Position numbers and translations under genes: made by a program. Positions 5,862 to 9,984 of a DNA stretch of 9,984 nt are shown here, piece after piece; within the stretch, counting starts at the first letter, position 1, and the number at the start of each line of letters is the position of its first letter. The stretch lies in NCBI RefSeq assembly GCF_046546335.1, contig NZ_JBKGYA010000072.1; one strand, written 5' to 3'. The notes beneath the pieces were generated by a model that did not search any database, was not told where the DNA came from, and saw only the letters and a program-made list of their open reading frames with translations. Source of the stretch: Thiohalospira sp046546335 (GTDB taxonomy: Bacteria > Pseudomonadota > Gammaproteobacteria > Thiohalospirales > Thiohalospiraceae).

Positions 5862-7214
5862 ATGTTCGACAGCCTTACCGAACGGCTCAACAAGACCCTC
5901 AAGGACCTGCGCGGCCAGGGTCGACTCACCGAGGACAACATCCGCGACACCCTGCGCGAGGTGCGCATGGCGCTGCTGGAGGCGGATGTCGCCCTGCCGG
6001 TGGTCAAGGACTTCATCGAGCACGTGCGCAGCCGCGCCCTGGGCGAGGAGGTCTCCACCAGCCTCACCCCCGGCCAGGCGCTCATCAAGATCGTCCGCGA
6101 GGAGCTGGTCCGGCTCATGGGGGACGACGGCGAGGGGCTCAACCTCAGTACCCGTCCGCCGGCGGTGATCCTCATGGCCGGCCTCCAGGGCTCCGGCAAG
6201 ACCACCTCCACCGGCAAGCTCGCGCGCTGGCTCCAGGAGCGCGAGAAGAAGTCGGTAATGGTCGCCTCCACCGACATCTACCGCCCCGCGGCCATCGACC
6301 AGTTGGAGACGGTGGCGGAGAAGGCGGGTGCTGCCTTCCACCCCAGCTCCTCCGACCAGGACCCGGTGGATATCGCCGCCGGCGCGCTGCAGGCGGCGCG
6401 GACCGGCCACAAGGACGTCCTCATCATCGACACCGCCGGCCGCCTCCACGTGGACGAGGGCATGATGGACGAGGTCCGTCGCCTCCACGAGGCGGTGGAG
6501 CCGGTGGAGACGCTGTTCGTCGTCGACAGCATGACCGGCCAGGACGCCGCCAACACCGCCCGCGCCTTCGCCGACGCCCTGCCGCTGACTGGCGTGGTGC
6601 TCACCAAGACCGACGGCGACGCCCGGGGCGGGGCGGCGCTCTCCGTGCGCCACACCACCGGCCGGCCCATCAAGTTCCTGGGTACCGGCGAGAAGGACGA
6701 CGCCCTGGAGCCCTTTTACCCCGACCGGATCGCCCAGCGGATCCTCGGCATGGGGGACATGCTCTCCCTCATCGAGGAGGCGGAGACCAAGGTCGACCAG
6801 CAGAAGGCCGAGAAGGTCGCCCGCAAGCTCAAGAAGGGCAAGGGCTTCGACCTCGCCGACTTCCGCGAACAGCTCCAGCAGATGCAGAGCATGGGCGGCG
6901 TCTCCAGCCTCATGGACAAGCTCCCCGGCGCCGGTCAGCTCCCCGACCACGTCAAGGGGCAGGTGGACGACAGCCAGTTCCGCCGCATGGAGGCCATCAT
7001 CAACTCCATGACCCCCGCCGAGCGCCAGCGGCCCGACATCATCAAGGGCTCGCGCAAGCGCCGCATCGCCGCCGGCTCCGGGACCCAGGTCCAGGACGTC
7101 AATCGCCTGCTCAAGCAGTTCCAGCAGATGCAGAAGATGATGAAGAAGATGAAGGGCGGCGGCATGCAGAAGATGATGAAGCAGATGCAGGGGCAGATGC
7201 CGCCGGGGATGTAG
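5862..7214 (+). CDS. ffh: Signal recognition particle protein Ffh
   Basis: A 450-residue SRP54 GTPase that, with 4.5S RNA and FtsY, delivers nascent inner-membrane proteins to the translocon. N domain (about 1-90); G domain with G1 GLQGSGKTT at 107-115, G2 DIYRPAA at 138-144, G3 DTAGR at 190-194, G4 TKTDGDARGG at 248-257 and GTGE at 274-277; then the M domain (about 300-450). The 4.5S RNA-binding element GSRKRRIAAGSG is at 396-407, where E. coli has IAAGCG. The methionine-rich tail, with QKMMKKMKGGGMQKMMKQM at 424-442, forms the signal-sequence groove. ATG start with GGAGG 4 bases upstream. It has its own predicted promoter, and rpsP follows after 111 bases with another. No 4.5S RNA gene is in the window. 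Identification is secure. Confidence 0.99.
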   Translation: MFDSLTERLNKTLKDLRGQGRLTEDNIRDTLREVRMALLEADVALPVVKDFIEHVRSRALGEEVSTSLTPGQALIKIVREELVRLMGDDGEGLNLSTRPPAVILMAGLQGSGKTTSTGKLARWLQEREKKSVMVASTDIYRPAAIDQLETVAEKAGAAFHPSSSDQDPVDIAAGALQAARTGHKDVLIIDTAGRLHVDEGMMDEVRRLHEAVEPVETLFVVDSMTGQDAANTARAFADALPLTGVVLTKTDGDARGGAALSVRHTTGRPIKFLGTGEKDDALEPFYPDRIAQRILGMGDMLSLIEEAETKVDQQKAEKVARKLKKGKGFDLADFREQLQQMQSMGGVSSLMDKLPGAGQLPDHVKGQVDDSQFRRMEAIINSMTPAERQRPDIIKGSRKRRIAAGSGTQVQDVNRLLKQFQQMQKMMKKMKGGGMQKMMKQMQGQMPPGM

Positions 7215-7223
7215 TCTCCACCC

Positions 7224-7252
7224 TTTCCGGCGGGGCGGCATTGCCCTATAAT
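7224..7252 (+). promoter_or_regulatory. Predicted sigma-70 promoter of the rpsP-rimM-trmD-rplS operon
   Basis: TTTCCG (3 of 6) at 7224-7229, a 17-base spacer and a perfect TATAAT at 7247-7252, starting 10 bases after the ffh stop. Transcription would begin near 7259, leaving a leader of about 67 bases before rpsP. Confidence 0.7.
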
Positions 7253-7281
7253 TGCCGGTTTACTCGCATACTGAATCTTGC

Positions 7282-7297
7282 GGCCGCCCCGGCGGCC
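7282..7297 (+). other. Perfect GC hairpin in the rpsP leader
   Basis: GGCCGCC-CC-GGCGGCC is a perfect inverted repeat. As RNA it would form about 6 bp with a 4-base loop. It lies between the predicted transcription start and the GGAG at 7310-7313, and no T-tract follows. It may stabilise the leader or affect S16 translation; no known S16 leader element is recognised. Confidence 0.4.
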
Positions 7298-7325
7298 CGG
7301 CAGCGAATCGGAGAGAAAGAGCCCT

Positions 7326-7577
7326 ATGGTCACCATCCGCATGGCCCGCAAGGGCGCCAAGCGCCGGCCCTTCTACAACATCGTCGTCACCGAGCACGGC
7401 AACCCGCGCGACGGCAGCTTCATCGAGCGCGTGGGCTTCTACAACCCCGTGGCCAAGGGTGACGAGGAGGCGGTGCGGCTGGACATGGACCGTGTGCAGC
7501 ACTGGCTGGACAAGGGTGCCAAGGCCAGCGAGAGCGTCGACCGCCTCATCCGCAAGCAGGCCAGGGCGGCGTCGTAA
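7326..7577 (+). CDS. rpsP: 30S ribosomal protein S16
   Basis: An 83-residue S16, a 16S rRNA-binding protein of the small subunit; the E. coli protein has 82 residues. It begins MVTIRMARKGAKRRPFYN and contains FIERVGFYNP (32-41) and RLDMDRVQHW (51-60), matching E. coli almost position for position. The frame is open upstream to 7278, but the ATG at 7326 gives the invariant MVTIR start. The Shine-Dalgarno is modest: GGAG at 7310-7313, 12 bases away. It is the first gene of the four-gene ribosome and tRNA operon, and rimM follows after 17 bases. Identification is secure. Confidence 0.99.
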   Translation: MVTIRMARKGAKRRPFYNIVVTEHGNPRDGSFIERVGFYNPVAKGDEEAVRLDMDRVQHWLDKGAKASESVDRLIRKQARAAS

Positions 7578-7594
7578 CGGCGCACGGGGCTGCC

Positions 7595-8107
7595 GTGGGG
7601 GAGAGCCTGGTGCCCATGGGGCGGATCGGCGCCCCCCACGGCGTCCGCGGCTGGGTCCGGATCCAGTCCGAGACCCGGCCGGAAGAGAACATCCTGGCCT
7701 ACGCGCCCTGGTATCTGCGAGCCGGAACCGAGGGGGCGGAGGCCCGCCCGGTGGAGATCGCGGAGAGCCGGATCGGCGGCAAGGGGCCGCTGGCCCGGCT
7801 GGACGGGGTGACCGATCGAGAGGGCGCGGCGGCCCTGACGCACAGCGTCATCCTCGTGCCGCGCTCGGCCCTGCCGGAGCCGGCGCCCGGGGAGTGGTAC
7901 TGGGCGGACCTGGAGGGCCTGACGGTGGTCACTACCGCCGGCGAGGAGCTGGGCCGCCTCCAGGCGATGATGGAGACCGGCGCCAACGACGTCATGGTGG
8001 TCGCCGGCGAGCGCGAGCGGCTGGTCCCCTTCGTGCAGGGGGAAGTGGTCCGCTCCGTGGAGCCCGAGGCCGGGCGCATGGTGGTGGACTGGGACCCGGA
8101 CTTCTGA
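7595..8107 (+). CDS. rimM: Ribosome maturation factor RimM
   Basis: A 170-residue RimM, which binds S19 and assists maturation of the 30S head. The N-terminal RimM domain (about 8-88) has MGRIGAPHGVRGWVRI at 8-23. The C-terminal PRC-barrel domain (about 97-168) has WYWADLEG at 101-108, METGANDVMVV at 126-136 and RLVPF at 142-146, and ends VDWDPDF; all match E. coli RimM. The start is uncertain. GTG at 7595 is used here; GTG at 7610 or ATG at 7616 in the same frame would shorten it by 5 or 7 residues, and the G-rich stretch near 7597-7603 could be a Shine-Dalgarno for the GTG at 7610. Nothing functional changes. trmD begins 4 bases after its stop. Confidence 0.95.
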   Translation: MGESLVPMGRIGAPHGVRGWVRIQSETRPEENILAYAPWYLRAGTEGAEARPVEIAESRIGGKGPLARLDGVTDREGAAALTHSVILVPRSALPEPAPGEWYWADLEGLTVVTTAGEELGRLQAMMETGANDVMVVAGERERLVPFVQGEVVRSVEPEAGRMVVDWDPDF

Positions 8108-8111
8108 CACC

Positions 8112-8858
8112 GTGCGCTTCGACGTCGTGACCCTGTTCCCGTCCATGCTGGCGGCGGTGACCGACTACGGTGTCACCAGCCGGGCCATGGAGGCCGGGCT
8201 GGCGGAGGTGGTGGCGTGGGACCCGCGGGAGCGGACCACGGACCGCCACCGCACGGTGGATGACCGCCCCTACGGCGGCGGGCCGGGGATGGTCATGCAG
8301 ACCGGCCCCCTGGCGGCAACCCTGGCGGATGCCCGGGCCGCCGACCCGAGGCCGGCGAAGGTCGTCCACCTGAGCCCCCAGGGGCGGGTGCTGGACCAGG
8401 CGGCGCTGGAGCGCTTCGCCACCGAGCCGCGGCTCATCCTCCTGGCCACCCGCTACGAGGGGGTGGACGAACGCCTCATCGAGGCCGAGGTGGACGAGGA
8501 GTGGTCCCTGGGGGACTACGTCATCAGCGGCGGCGAACTGGGGGCGATGGTGGTCATCGACGGCGTGACCCGCCTCCTCCCGGGGGCGCTGGGGCACGAC
8601 CAGTCGGCGGTGCAGGACTCCTTCGCCGCCGGCCTGCTGGACCACCCCCACTACACCCGGCCCGAGGTGGCGCTGGGGCGGGAGGTGCCGGCGGTACTGC
8701 GCTCCGGCGACCACGCCGCCGTCGAGCGCTGGCGGCACAAGCAGGCGCTGGGGCGAACCTGGCAGCGGCGCCCGGAACTGCTGGAGCGCCGCGGCCTGAG
8801 CGAGGAAGAACGGGCCCTGCTCGCCGAATACCGGCGCGAGCAGGGCGAAGACGAGTAG
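8112..8858 (+). CDS. trmD: tRNA (guanine-N1)-methyltransferase TrmD
   Basis: A 248-residue SPOUT methyltransferase that makes m1G37 in tRNAs, preventing +1 frameshifting; it acts as a dimer and takes AdoMet in a trefoil knot. It aligns without gaps to E. coli TrmD through the catalytic region: HRTVDDRPYGGGPGM at 46-60, LSPQG at 87-91, RYEGVDER at 114-121, SLGDYVISGGEL at 132-143, Arg154 and catalytic Asp169 are all present. The linker and C-terminal domain carry DHPHYTRPEV and GRTWQRRPELL. Three AdoMet-pocket positions differ from E. coli: His86 for Tyr, Thr113 for Gly and Gly144 for Pro. GTG start, 4 bases after the rimM stop, suggesting translational coupling; rplS follows after 36 bases. 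Identification is secure. Confidence 0.98.
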   Translation: MRFDVVTLFPSMLAAVTDYGVTSRAMEAGLAEVVAWDPRERTTDRHRTVDDRPYGGGPGMVMQTGPLAATLADARAADPRPAKVVHLSPQGRVLDQAALERFATEPRLILLATRYEGVDERLIEAEVDEEWSLGDYVISGGELGAMVVIDGVTRLLPGALGHDQSAVQDSFAAGLLDHPHYTRPEVALGREVPAVLRSGDHAAVERWRHKQALGRTWQRRPELLERRGLSEEERALLAEYRREQGEDE

Positions 8859-8894
8859 CGAAGACGCAAGCGGTTGTCGCGGGAGACCAAGACC

Positions 8895-9242
8895 ATGAGC
8901 AACATCATCGACGAGCTCGAGGCCGAGCAGATGAAGTCCGACATCCCGGAGTTCGGTCCGGGGGACACCGTGCTGGTCCAGGTACGGGTACGCGAGGGCG
9001 GCCGCGAGCGGCTCCAGCCCTTCGAGGGTGTCTGCATCGCCAAGCGCAACCGCGGTCTCCACTCCGCCTTCACCCTGCGCAAGACCACCAGCGGCGAGGG
9101 CGTGGAGCGCGTCTTCCAGACCCACAGCCCGGTCATTGCCGATATCAAGGTCAAGCGCCGCGGCGACGTCCGCCAGGCCAAGCTCTACCACCTGCGCCAG
9201 CTCTCCGGCAAGGCGGCGCGGATCAAGGAGAAGGTCCGCTAG
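8895..9242 (+). CDS. rplS: 50S ribosomal protein L19
   Basis: A 115-residue L19, the same length as E. coli, located at the 30S-50S interface. It begins MSNIIDELEAEQMKSDIPEF and contains FGPGDTV, FEGVCIAKRNRGLHSAFTLR and GEGVERVFQTHSP, with the basic end GKAARIKEKVR. The frame can be read from a TTG at 8874, but the ATG at 8895 gives the family N-terminus and has GGGAG at 8881-8885. It is the last gene of the rpsP-rimM-trmD-rplS operon. An intrinsic terminator begins 74 bases after the stop. Identification is secure. Confidence 0.99.
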   Translation: MSNIIDELEAEQMKSDIPEFGPGDTVLVQVRVREGGRERLQPFEGVCIAKRNRGLHSAFTLRKTTSGEGVERVFQTHSPVIADIKVKRRGDVRQAKLYHLRQLSGKAARIKEKVR

Positions 9243-9270
9243 CGCGGAGTCGGGAAGCGGAAACGCGAAG

Positions 9271-9984
9271 ATGGGGCAGCGTCGGGCCTTTCTGCCCGTC
9301 GGGACCCGCCCGCGAGGGGCGGCGGCCGTACTGGTCGCCGCCCTTTTTGTGGGTACCCCGGCCGGGGCCGCCGAGCTCGAACAGGTGGAAGAGCTGGCGG
9401 AGGAGGGTGCGCGCGGGCTCGCCGTCCACCTCATCCATCGCCACCAGCCGGCACGCACCGACGATCCGGGGGCCTGGCGCCGCTGGGAGGAACGCCGCCT
9501 GGAGCTGCTCGCCGAAGGGGGCGAGTGGGCGGCGCTGGTGGAGCGGGTCGGTGACTATCCCGCCGAGGAGCTGGAGACGGATTTTCGCCACCGGGTCGAC
9601 GAGCGCCACGCCGAGGCGCTCATCCGGCTGGAGCGGGGTCGGGAACTGGTGGAACTCGCCTTTCGCCGACTCTGGCTGGGTGATGCCCCGGACCGGGACG
9701 AGGCGGCCGCCTGGCAGCGGCGGCTGGTCACCGGCTGGCGGCTGGCGGGCGAGCCGGCCGCCGCGCTGGCTACCCTGGAACGTCTGCCGGGTGACCCGGA
9801 AGGAGGCGTGCGCCGGCAGGCATCCCTATTGCTGGAACTCGATCGACCCCGTGCGGCCTTGCGCGCCCTGCAGTCGGGGGAGGGCGGCGATCCGGCCCTG
9901 CGCCTCCTGGCCGAGCTGCGGGCCGGCGAGCGCGAGGCGGAGGCCGTCGCCGCGGCCGCCGACGGCGCCCTGGTGGGGGCGGAT
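9271..9984 (+). CDS. Exported alpha-helical protein of unknown function (partial)
   Basis: Open from ATG 9271 to the right edge (238 residues, no stop). I do not recognise the family. The N-terminus reads as a Sec signal peptide: basic MGQRRAFLPVGTRPRG, hydrophobic AAAVLVAALFVG (about 17-28), then TPAGAA with likely cleavage near residue 33. The mature part is rich in Leu, Ala, Glu and Arg and looks like stacked helices, for example LVERVGDYPAEEL, WQRRLVTGWRLAGEPAAALATLERL and ASLLLELDRPRAALRALQSG. The last two resemble loose TPR-like or transglycosylase-superhelix repeats, suggesting a periplasmic scaffold or the helical N-terminal part of a larger enzyme; this is inference. Shine-Dalgarno is weak (GGAAA at 9259-9263). 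It begins 28 bases after rplS, and a strong terminator lies within its signal-peptide codons. GTG 9349 is an in-frame alternative start just after that terminator. Confidence 0.6.
   Translation, partial: MGQRRAFLPVGTRPRGAAAVLVAALFVGTPAGAAELEQVEELAEEGARGLAVHLIHRHQPARTDDPGAWRRWEERRLELLAEGGEWAALVERVGDYPAEELETDFRHRVDERHAEALIRLERGRELVELAFRRLWLGDAPDRDEAAAWQRRLVTGWRLAGEPAAALATLERLPGDPEGGVRRQASLLLELDRPRAALRALQSGEGGDPALRLLAELRAGEREAEAVAAAADGALVGAD
9317..9348 (+). terminator. Intrinsic terminator of the rpsP-rplS operon
   Basis: GGGCGGCG (9317-9324) pairs perfectly with CGCCGCCC (9336-9343), extended inward by a G-U and two G-C pairs around a GTACT loop. It is followed directly by TTTTT (9344-9348). 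Stem of about 11 bp plus T-tract is a textbook Rho-independent terminator. It lies 74 bases after the rplS stop but inside the reading frame of the next gene. Confidence 0.8.

Noticed and set aside
7120..7205. Repetitive ATGAAG/CAGATG stretch at the end of ffh as a DNA repeat
   Set aside because: It encodes the normal methionine-rich M-domain tail of Ffh, also seen in E. coli.
5577..7241. Long open frame on the minus strand (554 codons) across ffh and the end of the metallo-hydrolase gene
   Set aside because: It is antisense to two secure genes. The His/Leu/Gly-rich low-complexity product is what GC-biased third positions yield on the opposite strand.
7992..9458. Long open frame on the minus strand (488 codons) over rimM, trmD, rplS and the last gene
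   Set aside because: Antisense shadow of conserved genes, with no recognisable domain in its translation.

Overview
The window is a dense stretch of housekeeping chromosome from a high-GC gammaproteobacterium. Ffh, RpsP, TrmD, RplS, RimM and the YfjD/YpjD pair all read like gammaproteobacterial orthologues. The strong G/C preference at third codon positions and many acidic proteins would suit a (halo)alkaliphilic sulfur-type lineage such as Ectothiorhodospiraceae, but that placement is a guess. No mobile element, tRNA, rRNA or CRISPR array is visible, and I see no new defence or accessory system.

Layout. 13-480: a Nudix hydrolase (+), convergent with an NsrR-like Rrf2 regulator (-, 486-917). 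The regulator diverges from radA (+, 1006-2358). radA converges, with only 3 bases between, on a leftward cluster: ypjD (4913-4113), corB/yfjD (4109-2838) and a PilZ protein of the PA4608/MapZ type (2760-2362). Rightward from 5072 come a metallo-beta-lactamase-fold phosphodiesterase-like gene, ffh (5862-7214), then rpsP, rimM, trmD and rplS (7326-9242). The last gene, from 9271, runs off the right edge and encodes an exported alpha-helical protein of unknown function.

The order yfjD-ypjD divergent from ffh-rpsP-rimM-trmD-rplS is the one known from E. coli; the metallo-hydrolase gene sits inside it at the divergence point. ffh (protein targeting) and the S16/RimM/TrmD/L19 operon (ribosome assembly and tRNA m1G37) each have a perfect TATAAT box just upstream. 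A strong intrinsic terminator lies 74 bases after rplS, but inside the signal-peptide codons of the last gene; this is the most unusual structural feature of the window.

No stretch over 300 bases lacks a gene. The longest gaps are 4914-5071 (158 bases, divergent promoter region with a short GC hairpin) and 7215-7325 (111 bases, rpsP promoter and leader). The other points worth a second look are residue changes at the TrmD AdoMet pocket and a shortened cysteine spacing in the NsrR-like protein.
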